A DNA stretch of 18,329 bases from Pseudomonadota bacterium (GTDB lineage Bacteria; Pseudomonadota; Alphaproteobacteria; Reyranellales; Reyranellaceae). A program made the position numbers and the translations under genes. The number at the start of each line of letters is the position of its first letter. Position 1 is the first letter of the stretch. Positions 1-6,624 of the stretch are shown here, one piece after another. The stretch spans positions 1 through 18,329 of the forward strand of contig JAEWIV010000268.1 of NCBI GenBank assembly GCA_023386865.1. Direction: 5' to 3'. The notes beneath the pieces were generated by a model. It saw nothing but the letters and a program-made list of their open reading frames with translations, did not search any database and was not told the origin of the DNA.

Positions 1-37
1 CTCCAGGCCCGCTCAAGAATCATGAGCGGGCCTGGAG
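1..37 (-). terminator. Perfect 14-bp hairpin after the racemase-fold gene, probable terminator
   Basis: Bases 1-14 (CTCCAGGCCCGCTC) and 24-37 (GAGCGGGCCTGGAG) are exact reverse complements around a 9-base loop. The hairpin starts 17 bases after the stop codon of the minus-strand gene at 55-906. Its strength and position fit a Rho-independent terminator for the four-gene leftward operon. The T-tract expected after the stem would lie beyond base 1, outside the window, so termination is inferred. A bidirectional terminator shared with a convergent neighbour is also possible. Confidence 0.6.
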
Positions 38-54
38 GCCCGCGGTCCACTGAG

Positions 55-906
55 TCAGAACACCTTCCGGCGCCGCCATTTCGCCGGGCGCTCGCTCGGG
101 AAGGCGAGCGCGCTGGCATCGACACCGAGATCGACCAGCATCTTCGCCACCTGGATCGCGGCGCGGGCGCCTTCCAGAACGGGTACGTCCCAGCCGAGCT
201 CCTGCAGGCGCTTCTGAAGCAGCGGCTGCATCCAGAAGGCGGCCGAGCAGCCCAGGATGATCGTGTCGGCGCCATCCTCCTCGATGGCGGCGATCGACTC
301 CTTCACCGCCGCCTCCAGCATGTCGGAGGTGCCGCTCTGCAGCGCGCGGTCGCGCTCGACATTGATCGGCCGGTCGTTGGGCTGGTTGGGCGTGGGCAGA
401 GGGAAGTTGACGTTGCGGATCGAGGCGCAGCGGTCGGTCATGCGGTACTGAACCACCAGGTGGTACATCTGCATGTTGTGCGATTCGGAGATGTCGACGA
501 TCGAGAACTTGTTGCCTAAGAGGCCCGCGATATGCATCTGCGCATGCGCCGAGCTGGTGACGGGAATGCGATATTGCCGGCTGATCTCCCGCGACTCCAT
601 GTAGCCCGGATCGCCGCCGCCCAGCAGCACGATGGCGTTGTACTTGCCGCTGGCGCAGGCCTCGCGCACCAGCGGCAGGCGGTTGTTGCCGACCGACATG
701 AACGCTTCCCTGGTCGTCACCGGGAAGTTGCCATGGGTCGCGCGTGCGCCGGGATGCAGGTCCCATTGGATGTCGGCCAGGAACGGCTTCAGGTCCTCGT
801 AGTTGTAGACCTGCGTTTCCTTGGGGCCGCTGTAGGAGCGCATGGCGAAGTCGTTGCCGGGCGCCAGGCTGAAGGCGTTGATCAGCAGGAATTTGTATTT
901 GCTCAT
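55..906 (-). CDS. Asp/Glu/hydantoin racemase superfamily protein, single-cysteine type
   Basis: This 283-residue cytoplasmic protein has the Asp/Glu/hydantoin racemase fold. The stretch AIVLLGGGDPGY (about residues 91-102) aligns with the hydantoin racemase motif VIACFDDPGL, and IILGCSAAF (216-224) carries the second active-site cysteine, C220. The first catalytic cysteine is replaced by glycine (G96). A two-base racemase needs both cysteines. Arylmalonate decarboxylase, in the same superfamily, has exactly this Gly/Cys pattern. The protein may therefore be a decarboxylase, an isomerase or a one-base enzyme rather than a hydantoin racemase. The ATG at 906 has GAGG five bases upstream. It is the last gene of the leftward operon, 7 bases after the NodB-fold gene, and is followed by a strong hairpin. 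Family assignment is firm; the reaction is open. Confidence 0.85.
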   Translation of the reverse strand: MSKYKFLLINAFSLAPGNDFAMRSYSGPKETQVYNYEDLKPFLADIQWDLHPGARATHGNFPVTTREAFMSVGNNRLPLVREACASGKYNAIVLLGGGDPGYMESREISRQYRIPVTSSAHAQMHIAGLLGNKFSIVDISESHNMQMYHLVVQYRMTDRCASIRNVNFPLPTPNQPNDRPINVERDRALQSGTSDMLEAAVKESIAAIEEDGADTIILGCSAAFWMQPLLQKRLQELGWDVPVLEGARAAIQVAKMLVDLGVDASALAFPSERPAKWRRRKVF

Positions 907-913
907 GTCGGCC

Positions 914-1852
914 TCAGCTCAGGCTGCCGGGATAGTCGCGCCAGATCGACGGCTCGAGCTTTAGGTGAGTGGCCGCGGGGAAGGTTGCGAGCCAATGCCG
1001 CGCGCACTCGTCGCTGGTGGCGTACCACAGCTCGGGCAGGCTGCGTGCATGGTCGAGGAACTGCTCCAGAACGAGGAGGCGATTGGGCCAGCCGATGGCG
1101 TGCGGATGCAGCACCATCGAGAACTGGCGGCCGCGCTTGTACTGCGCGTCGAGCTCGGCTCGCCAGTTGCGCAGGAGCGAGTCCGGGTTCTCCAGCCCCG
1201 TGCCCTTCTTGGGGAACAGCAGGAAGAACTGGTCGTCGAAGTGATAGTAGTAGGGCAGGGTGAGGATGTTGCGGCGGCTGGCGAAATCGCACACCCAGTA
1301 GTGCGGCAGGTCGTCGGCGAGCCCGTTGCCGAAGTAGTCGTAGCCCGCCTCGACGAGAAGATCGATCGTGTTGGGGCTGATCGCGCCACCGGCGAACTTG
1401 TCGCTCTGGCGCGGCAGGGAGAACCAGCCCGACGGACGCGTCCCCGCGACCCTGGCCAGGATCGCCGTGGTGCGCTCCAGCCGGGCGCGTTCCTCGTCGC
1501 GGCCGAGGGTGCTCACGTCCTCGTGCTTGAAGCCGTGCGCGGCGATCTCGTGGCCCTCGTCGCGCAGACGACGCACCGTGTCGCCATGGATCTCGGCGAT
1601 CACCGCCGGCACCGCGAAGGTCGCCCTGATGCCGTAGCGCTTCAGGGTGGCGCAGAGCTCGCGCAGCCCGCCGTGCATGCCGAAATAGGCGTCGGGCGTG
1701 GTCAGGTCCGCTGGCTTGATGCCCTCGGGTCCGCTTGCCGGCGCAAGATCGACGACGACGCGGAAGCAGCAGCGCCTGGCGTCGGGCCAGCGCACGTCGG
1801 AGTCGAGCAGCGTCCGCTCGTCGCTGATCGTGTAGCGCTCTTTCCAGGGCAT
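914..1852 (-). CDS. NodB-fold polysaccharide deacetylase/PuuE-like amidohydrolase, altered metal site
   Basis: This 312-residue protein belongs to the carbohydrate esterase 4 (NodB) superfamily, in the branch that includes PuuE-type allantoinases, cyclic imidases and the HP0310-type deacetylases. Visible motifs are VVVDLAPAS (about 32-40, motif 1), the metal-binding HxxxH as HGFKH (106-110), WFSLPRQ (motif 3 region) and a late FSMVLHPH. Motif 1 normally reads D-x-D. Here D35 is kept but the second Asp is Ala37, so one metal ligand appears lost although both histidines remain. There is no signal peptide, which argues for a cytoplasmic small-molecule amide substrate rather than cell-wall glycan. 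AGGAG lies seven bases before the ATG and overlaps the upstream gene's stop. It is clearly a different subtype from its neighbour and not a recent duplicate. The substrate is unknown. Confidence 0.85.
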   Translation of the reverse strand: MPWKERYTISDERTLLDSDVRWPDARRCCFRVVVDLAPASGPEGIKPADLTTPDAYFGMHGGLRELCATLKRYGIRATFAVPAVIAEIHGDTVRRLRDEGHEIAAHGFKHEDVSTLGRDEERARLERTTAILARVAGTRPSGWFSLPRQSDKFAGGAISPNTIDLLVEAGYDYFGNGLADDLPHYWVCDFASRRNILTLPYYYHFDDQFFLLFPKKGTGLENPDSLLRNWRAELDAQYKRGRQFSMVLHPHAIGWPNRLLVLEQFLDHARSLPELWYATSDECARHWLATFPAATHLKLEPSIWRDYPGSLS

Positions 1853-1862
1853 GGCGCGTCTC

Positions 1863-2756
1863 CTAGCGGGGCGGATGGGTGGCGAGCACGTGACGTGCCA
1901 CCTGCTCGCAGGTCGGGAACCAGACCCCGGGCAGGGCCTTCATGCGGCCGATCAGCCGATCGAGCATGGCGATGCGCAGCGCCCGTCCCGAGACGAAGGG
2001 ATGCATGCAGATATTGAGATAGCCGCCCTGCTGGTATTGCTGCAGGAAGGCTGCCCACCAGATCTCCTCGACATGGTCGGGATCCATCATGCGCTGCGCC
2101 TGGTTCTCGGTGTTGAGCCAGGCGAAGCTGAAGAACATGGCGTCGTCGATGGCGTAGTGGAACGGCAGGTTGAGCAACGGCTTGGAGCCGTCCGGCGCGC
2201 TGACATAGTGCGGCAGTTGATCGAGCGTGTCGTGCGAGCTGTATAAGAAGCCCTCCTCGAGCAGCAGCTCGCGGGTGTGCCAGCTGCGGGTGCCGATCGG
2301 TCGCTTGCCGGTCAGCGTCTCGATCGCGTCCTTGGCCTTGCGCAGGTGGTCGCGCTCGAGCTCGGGCTCCTTGGGAACCTGGTGCTCCCACATGTGGTCG
2401 GCGATCTCGTGACCGCTCTCGGACGCGGCCTTCACCGCCCGCGGGTAAAGCTCGCAGATGCGGCCGGGCGTGAAGATCGTCGCCTTGACGTCATGACTGT
2501 CGAACAGCTCGATCAGCCGCCAGATGCCGACGCGGCCGCCGAACTCGCCCTTGGCGAGCTGCGAGGGCGGTTCGTTGAACAGGCGTCGCAGCAGCATGGC
2601 GTCGAAATCTGCCGTGAAGTTCACGGCAATGCGTATGCCCTGCGGCCACGCCACCTTGTCGATGAGCTGCTGCCGCGCGTCGAAGTCGGCGGCCTTGGCC
2701 TTCAGCGCCGCGATATCCTGATCGAGCGCGTCGGCGATGTCGGTCGAGGTGTCCAT
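1863..2756 (-). CDS. NodB-fold polysaccharide deacetylase/cyclic amidohydrolase-like protein, complete metal triad
   Basis: This is a 297-residue NodB/CE4-fold hydrolase. Motif 1 reads TADFDA (about 48-53) with D50 and D52, and HMWEH (121-125) supplies H121 and H125, so the catalytic Asp and the Asp-His-His metal site are intact. A C-terminal ICMHPFVSGR matches the His-Pro segment of PuuE/HP0310-like members. The N-terminal 35 residues, rich in Ala, Asp and Lys, form a probable helix, with no export signal. Family members hydrolyse N-acetyl groups or open cyclic amides such as allantoin and imides; beside hydantoinase-type genes, a cyclic amide is the likelier substrate class (inference). The ATG at 2756 is preferred because GGAGG lies nine bases upstream and the SDR stop is two bases away. 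The open frame runs further upstream to 3830, but that part is antisense shadow. Confidence 0.87.
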   Translation of the reverse strand: MDTSTDIADALDQDIAALKAKAADFDARQQLIDKVAWPQGIRIAVNFTADFDAMLLRRLFNEPPSQLAKGEFGGRVGIWRLIELFDSHDVKATIFTPGRICELYPRAVKAASESGHEIADHMWEHQVPKEPELERDHLRKAKDAIETLTGKRPIGTRSWHTRELLLEEGFLYSSHDTLDQLPHYVSAPDGSKPLLNLPFHYAIDDAMFFSFAWLNTENQAQRMMDPDHVEEIWWAAFLQQYQQGGYLNICMHPFVSGRALRIAMLDRLIGRMKALPGVWFPTCEQVARHVLATHPPR

Positions 2757-2758
2757 GA

Positions 2759-3523
2759 TCAGCGTCCTCCGGCGACGGCGAGTGTGGTGCCGGTGATGTA
2801 GTTGGCCTCGTCCGAGGCAAGATAGAGCACGGCATTGGCGATGTCCGCCGGCACGCCGATGCGGCGCAGCGGTGTCGCCCGCACCGGCCCGTATTCGAGC
2901 GGCTCGAGCTTGCGGAAGGAGGGCGCCGTCTTCTCGGTCTCGATCGGACCGGGCGCCACGGCGTTCACCGTCACGCCGTATTCCGCCAGCTCGAGCGCCA
3001 CGCCGCGGGTGAAGCCGTGGATGCCGGCCTTGGCGGCGGAATAGGCGGAGTTGCCGATGTAGTAGGCGGTCCACGGCGTGCCTTCGCGTGCGCCCGAGCT
3101 CAGGTTGATGATGCGGCCTTGGCGCCGCTCGCGCATGTGGGCGGCGGCCTCGCGCGTGCACAGGAAGGCCGAGCGCAGATTGAGCCGCAGGATGAAGTCC
3201 CAGTCCTCGACCTTGGCCTCCCAGATCCGGCCCGACGTCCCGCCGCCCACGTCGTTGACCAGGATGTCGAGCCGGCCATGCGCCTTCAGCGCGGCAGCGA
3301 ACAACGCCTTCACCGGCGCTTCCTCCGTGACGTCGGCGGTGACCGCCATCACCGGCCGTCCGTTCACCTTGATCTGCCGCTCGGTCTCCGCAAGCCCGGT
3401 CGCATCGATGTCGGCCAGCACCAGCGTGGCGCCTTCCTCGCTCAGCCGGAGCGCGATGGCGCGGCCAAGGCCCGCGGCCGCGCCGGTCACGAGAGCGATC
3501 TTGCCTTCTACCCTGCCGCCCAC
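2759..3523 (-). CDS. SDR-family NAD(P)-dependent oxidoreductase, GTG start
   Basis: This classical short-chain dehydrogenase/reductase has 254 residues from the chosen start. It shows the Rossmann glycine motif TGAAAGLG (13-20), Asp38 at the end of strand 2 (favouring NAD), NDVG (90-93) in place of the usual NNAG, N115, S143 and the catalytic AYSAAK (Y161, K165). The C-terminal LASDEANYITG...AGGR segment is typical of FabG-like enzymes. The GTG at 3523 is chosen because GGAGGG (bases 3528-3533 on the plus strand) lies four bases before it and places the glycine motif at the usual distance. An upstream in-frame ATG at 3580 would add 19 unlike residues. It is the first gene of the leftward operon. 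It probably oxidises an alcohol or reduces a ketone; the substrate is unknown. Confidence 0.88.
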   Translation of the reverse strand: MGGRVEGKIALVTGAAAGLGRAIALRLSEEGATLVLADIDATGLAETERQIKVNGRPVMAVTADVTEEAPVKALFAAALKAHGRLDILVNDVGGGTSGRIWEAKVEDWDFILRLNLRSAFLCTREAAAHMRERRQGRIINLSSGAREGTPWTAYYIGNSAYSAAKAGIHGFTRGVALELAEYGVTVNAVAPGPIETEKTAPSFRKLEPLEYGPVRATPLRRIGVPADIANAVLYLASDEANYITGTTLAVAGGR

Positions 3524-3612
3524 GATGCCCTCCGATGGTTCCCGGCTGGCAGGGTAGGCCCGCCTGTCGTATGGCTTCAATCGGTCGAGACGAAAACGGA
3601 TCGGTGGATCGC
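3524..3612. promoter_or_regulatory. Divergent intergenic region between two SDR genes
   Basis: These 89 bases separate the two divergent units and must hold at least one promoter. On the minus strand TTGAAG (plus bases 3575-3580) and TACCCT (plus 3551-3556) are 18 bases apart and could be a weak sigma70 -35/-10 pair. An imperfect CAGG-N9-CCTG inverted repeat (plus about 3550-3566) overlaps this spacing and could be an operator half-site pair. No convincing plus-strand promoter was seen. The position is strong evidence for regulation; the individual boxes are weak. Confidence 0.35.
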
Positions 3613-4395
3613 ATGGTGGAAGCGAAGTCGGCGATCGTCACGGGCGGCGCCGGCGGCATCGGCAAGTCGACGGTGCGGCGGTTGCTCGACAGGGGGTTCT
3701 CGGTCTTCGTGGTCGACGCCAACCAGGGCGCGCTCGATGCGTTGAAGTCGGAGTTCGCCGGCGCCGCTGGCCGGCTGGAGGTCTCATGCGCCGACGTCAC
3801 CGACGAACGCCAGGTCGTCGACGCGGTCAAGCGTGCCGATAATCGGTTCGGCGGCCTCTACGCCCTGGTGCACATCGCGGGCGGCGCCGGTCCCAAGCGG
3901 GCGCGCGACATCGAGGAATTCGAGCTCCGGGACTGGACGCATGTCATCGATCTCAACCTGACCAGCGCCTTCCTGGCGGCGCGCGCCGTCGTCCCGTTGA
4001 TGCGGCCGCAGCGTCGCGGCCGCATCGTGCTGTTCTCCTCGATCATCGCCGACGGCGAGAAGGGGCCGCTGACCACGGTCACGGGCCGCCTGCCCTACGC
4101 TACGGCCAAGGCCGCCTTGCTCGGCTTCACCTCGCAGCTGGCCAAGGATCTGGCGGAGTGGGGCATCACCGTGAACGCGCTGATGCCGGGACTGATCCTG
4201 GGCGAGCAGGGCACGCGGATCCGCGACCGCTTCGATCGGCTCGCCGCGCAGGAGCGGGCGGCGCTGCTCGCCGGATATCCCGCCGGCAAGCCGGGCAGCG
4301 GCGACGACGTGGCTGCGGCGGTCGACTTCCTGCTTTCGGAGTCGGCCGGCTTCATCTCGGGTGTCGCATTGCCGATCGATGGTGCATACCGCTGA
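3613..4395 (+). CDS. SDR-family NAD(P)-dependent oxidoreductase
   Basis: This second short-chain dehydrogenase/reductase has 260 residues. Motifs are TGGAGGIG (10-17), Asp35 after strand 2 (NAD preference likely), HIAG (87-90) replacing NNAG, N115, SS at 142-143, and YATAK (Y162, K166). The C-terminus ISGVALPIDGAYR is typical of the family. The ATG at 3613 is preferred because it leaves the usual short lead before the glycine motif and follows a GGTGGA element. The frame stays open upstream to 3535, but that would overlap the divergent gene's start. Between the catalytic Ser and Tyr it has a longer insert than the other SDR in this window, and overall identity between the two looks modest, so they probably act on different intermediates. 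It is followed by the Liv-type importer genes, 92 bases away. Confidence 0.87.
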   Translation: MVEAKSAIVTGGAGGIGKSTVRRLLDRGFSVFVVDANQGALDALKSEFAGAAGRLEVSCADVTDERQVVDAVKRADNRFGGLYALVHIAGGAGPKRARDIEEFELRDWTHVIDLNLTSAFLAARAVVPLMRPQRRGRIVLFSSIIADGEKGPLTTVTGRLPYATAKAALLGFTSQLAKDLAEWGITVNALMPGLILGEQGTRIRDRFDRLAAQERAALLAGYPAGKPGSGDDVAAAVDFLLSESAGFISGVALPIDGAYR

Positions 4396-4427
4396 GCCGC
4401 AGCGCAGTCGATCGCCGAGCGCTATCG

Positions 4428-4455
4428 TTGACATGGAGCCGTCGCCTCCTAAGCT
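4428..4455 (+). promoter_or_regulatory. Candidate sigma70 promoter for the Liv importer genes
   Basis: A consensus -35 box TTGACA (4428-4433) is followed after 16 bases by TAAGCT (4450-4455), a 3-of-6 match to TATAAT. It lies in the 92-base gap between the SDR stop (4395) and the binding-protein ATG (4488), leaving a leader of about 25-30 bases with a GAGGG ribosome site. The -35 match is good and the -10 weak. Read-through from the SDR gene could transcribe the importer instead. Confidence 0.4.
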
Positions 4456-4487
4456 CGATCGGATATCCGGGACGAGGGCGAACGGTC

Positions 4488-5732
4488 ATGGTGCTGCACA
4501 GCAAAAAGACAACTCGTCGTCACGCAATGGCGCTCGCCGGCGCGGCGGCCCTGGCGGCGCCGGCGATCCGGTCGGCTCAGGCCCAGGCCAAGACGCTGGT
4601 GATCGGCGGCTCCGTTCCGCTCACGGGCGCGGCGGCGGAGACCGGGCTCAACGTCAACAACGGCTACATCACCGCCGTTTCCTACATCAACGACGTGCTC
4701 GGCGGCTTCGAACTCGGGGCCGACAAGTACAAGATCGACCTCAAGCTGTTCGATGACGCCAGCGATCCGGCGCGGGCCACGACGCTGATCCAGCGCCAGA
4801 TCGACGAGGGCACCAACCTGTTCCTGGGCTCGTTCGGCTCCAACATCGTGCTGCCCACGGCCGCCATCACCGAGCGCGCCAAGAAGCCGATGGTGCAGAC
4901 CGGCGGCGGCTCGGACGCGATCTTCACCCGTGGCTACAAGTTCGTGTTCGGGATGTACCCGCGCGCCACCCGGCAGTTCGCGGCGACGGCGGCGATGTTC
5001 AAGTCGCTGCAACCCTTGCCGCAAACCTACTCGGTGATCTGGACCAACGACGCCTTCTCCAAGACCGCGGCCGAGGGCGTGCGGCTTTCCTGCGACGCGG
5101 CTGGGTTCAAGCGCATCGACGGCTACGAACTGCCGGCCAAGCCGACCGACGTGTCGAGCGTGCTGGGCTCCGTGCGCGCCAACACGCCCGACCTGCTCGT
5201 CTGCGTCATGCACGACCAGAACTCGCTGCTGGTGGCGCGCCAGATGGTGGCGACGAACACCAACGTGAAGCTTCTGTTCCAGGGGCTGGGGCCGCAGCTC
5301 GCGTCGTTCCGCGAGGCGCTGGGCAAGCACTCGGAATATCTCTGTTGTTCTACCTATTGGGACGAGAACGTGCCGTTCAAGGACAGGTTCTTCGGCGATT
5401 CCAAGAAGTTCGTGGAGTTCTACAAGACCAAGTTCACGCGGCCGCTCGCCTATCACACGGCCGGGGCGGCAGCCTGCATCGAGACCTACGTCATGGCCAT
5501 GCAGGCGGCCAAGAGCACCAACCCCGAAGCCGTGCGCGACGCCTTGTCGAAGGCCGACTACGAGACCTTCTACAGCCGCATCAAGTTCACGGCCGATGGC
5601 GACGGCGACGAGCTCCTGATGGGCGGCTTCATCGGCCAGGTCCAGAAAGGCAAGCTCGAGATCGTCTACCCCACCGACGCGGCAACGGCCAAGCCGCTCT
5701 ACCCGTCGCCCGCCTGGGACAAGAAGGCGTGA
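4488..5732 (+). CDS. Branched-chain-amino-acid-type ABC transporter substrate-binding protein
   Basis: This 414-residue periplasmic type-I binding protein belongs to the LivJ/LivK-like family (Peripla_BP_6). The N-terminus KKTTRRHAMAL, followed by an Ala-rich hydrophobic run and AQAQA, is a twin-arginine-type signal peptide with likely cleavage near residue 34, so export may occur folded via Tat. The mature domain starts with the family hallmark LVIGGSVPLTGAAAE. No lipobox cysteine is present. The ATG at 4488 follows GAGGG at nine bases; the open frame extends upstream to 4158 without signal features. The large HAAT family binds amino acids, amides, urea and aromatic acids, so leucine should not be assumed. 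Genes for both permeases and one ATPase follow directly. Nearby amide-hydrolysing genes suggest an amide or modified amino acid ligand (inference). Confidence 0.9.
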   Translation: MVLHSKKTTRRHAMALAGAAALAAPAIRSAQAQAKTLVIGGSVPLTGAAAETGLNVNNGYITAVSYINDVLGGFELGADKYKIDLKLFDDASDPARATTLIQRQIDEGTNLFLGSFGSNIVLPTAAITERAKKPMVQTGGGSDAIFTRGYKFVFGMYPRATRQFAATAAMFKSLQPLPQTYSVIWTNDAFSKTAAEGVRLSCDAAGFKRIDGYELPAKPTDVSSVLGSVRANTPDLLVCVMHDQNSLLVARQMVATNTNVKLLFQGLGPQLASFREALGKHSEYLCCSTYWDENVPFKDRFFGDSKKFVEFYKTKFTRPLAYHTAGAAACIETYVMAMQAAKSTNPEAVRDALSKADYETFYSRIKFTADGDGDELLMGGFIGQVQKGKLEIVYPTDAATAKPLYPSPAWDKKA

Positions 5733-5752
5733 TGCGCATCCGTCCCGCATGA
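5732..5752 (+). other. Six-codon minicistron bridging the binding-protein stop and the LivH start
   Basis: The binding-protein stop and an ATG overlap as TGATG at 5730-5734. That ATG opens a six-codon frame (MRIRPA) ending in a TGA at 5750-5752, which overlaps the permease ATG at 5749 as ATGA. AAGAAGG at 5721-5727 is a possible ribosome site four bases before the mini-ATG, whereas the permease ATG itself has no evident site. The minicistron could carry terminating ribosomes from one gene to the next. It may be chance; nothing shows that the peptide is functional. Confidence 0.3.
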
Positions 5753-6624
5753 ACCTCGTCGCGCAGACGGTGGCCGACGGCCTGGTGCTGGGCGGCATCT
5801 ATGCCCTCGCTGCTGTCGGCTTCTCGCTGATCTTCGGCGTGCTGCACGTCATCAATCTCAGCCACGGCATCATCGTTCTGCTGGGCGCCTATCTCGCGCT
5901 CATCTTCTCGGAGACGCTGCACATCGATCCGTTGCTCACCATGCCCCTGGTGATGGCGGTCCTGTTCGGCGTCGGATACGTCTACCAGCGCTTCCTGATC
6001 CAGTACGCGGTCGACAGCTCGGCCTTCGGCTCCATATTGCTGACGTTCGGCGTGGCGCTGATGCTGCACAACGTCATGATCTGGGTGTTCTCGCCCGACA
6101 TGAGGAACATTACGCCGACCTACGCCTTCACGTCGCTCAGGCTGGGGCCGATCGTCCTCGACGCGGTGCGAGTGAGCTGCCTCGTGGCGAGCCTGGTGCT
6201 GCTGACCTGCCTGGCGGGACTGCTGAAATACTCGCCGCTCGGGCGCGTCATCCGCGCCACGGCCCAACAGACGCTGGCGGCGCGCCTCTGCGGCGTGAAC
6301 GTCCGCCACGTCTACGCGCTGACTTTCGGCGTCTCGGCCGCGTTCGCCGGCGCGGCGGGCATCGTCATCGGCATCATCCTGCCCTTCTCGCCGGCCGACG
6401 AGGCGACCTGGACGCTGAATGCGTTCGTCGTCGTGGTGCTGGGCGGTGTCGGCAGTCCGGCGGGCGCCCTGATCGGCGGGCTGCTGCTCGGGGTCGTGAG
6501 CACGCTCACGGCGCAGTATATCGGCCCGTCCTTTCCCAACGTGACGATGTTCCTGCTGCTGGTCGTGTTGCTGCTGGTGCGGCCGCAGGGCCTGCTGGGC
6601 AACGCCTTCGCGCCGTCGCGATGA
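5749..6624 (+). CDS. Branched-chain-amino-acid-type ABC transporter permease, LivH family
   Basis: This 291-residue polytopic inner-membrane protein begins with the LivH hallmark of a hydrophobic segment running GLVLGGIYALAAVGFSLIFG, then VINLSHG. Further hydrophobic segments suggest about eight membrane helices. The cytoplasmic coupling loop reads SPLGRVIRATAQQTLAARLCGV (about 163-184), and the Gly-rich VVVLGGVGSPAGALIGG segment near residues 227-243 is conserved in the family. The length is normal. It forms the membrane channel with the LivM-type protein, whose ATG overlaps its TGA by four bases. Its own ATG lacks a clear ribosome site, so translation probably couples to the gene before it. 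Confidence 0.92.
   Translation: MNLVAQTVADGLVLGGIYALAAVGFSLIFGVLHVINLSHGIIVLLGAYLALIFSETLHIDPLLTMPLVMAVLFGVGYVYQRFLIQYAVDSSAFGSILLTFGVALMLHNVMIWVFSPDMRNITPTYAFTSLRLGPIVLDAVRVSCLVASLVLLTCLAGLLKYSPLGRVIRATAQQTLAARLCGVNVRHVYALTFGVSAAFAGAAGIVIGIILPFSPADEATWTLNAFVVVVLGGVGSPAGALIGGLLLGVVSTLTAQYIGPSFPNVTMFLLLVVLLLVRPQGLLGNAFAPSR

Noticed and set aside
22..519. 165-residue plus-strand frame opposite the racemase-fold gene
   Set aside because: It has no domain-like composition and lies fully antisense to a conserved protein with a good ribosome site.
3535..3612. Upstream start for the plus-strand SDR
   Set aside because: The extra 26 residues are unlike any SDR N-terminus and would overlap the divergent control region.
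2757..3830. N-terminal extension of the minus-strand frame upstream of the complete-triad NodB-fold gene (655 residues in all)
   Set aside because: The added part lies antisense to codons of both SDR genes and has low-complexity Arg/Gly composition. A strong ribosome site supports the ATG at 2756.
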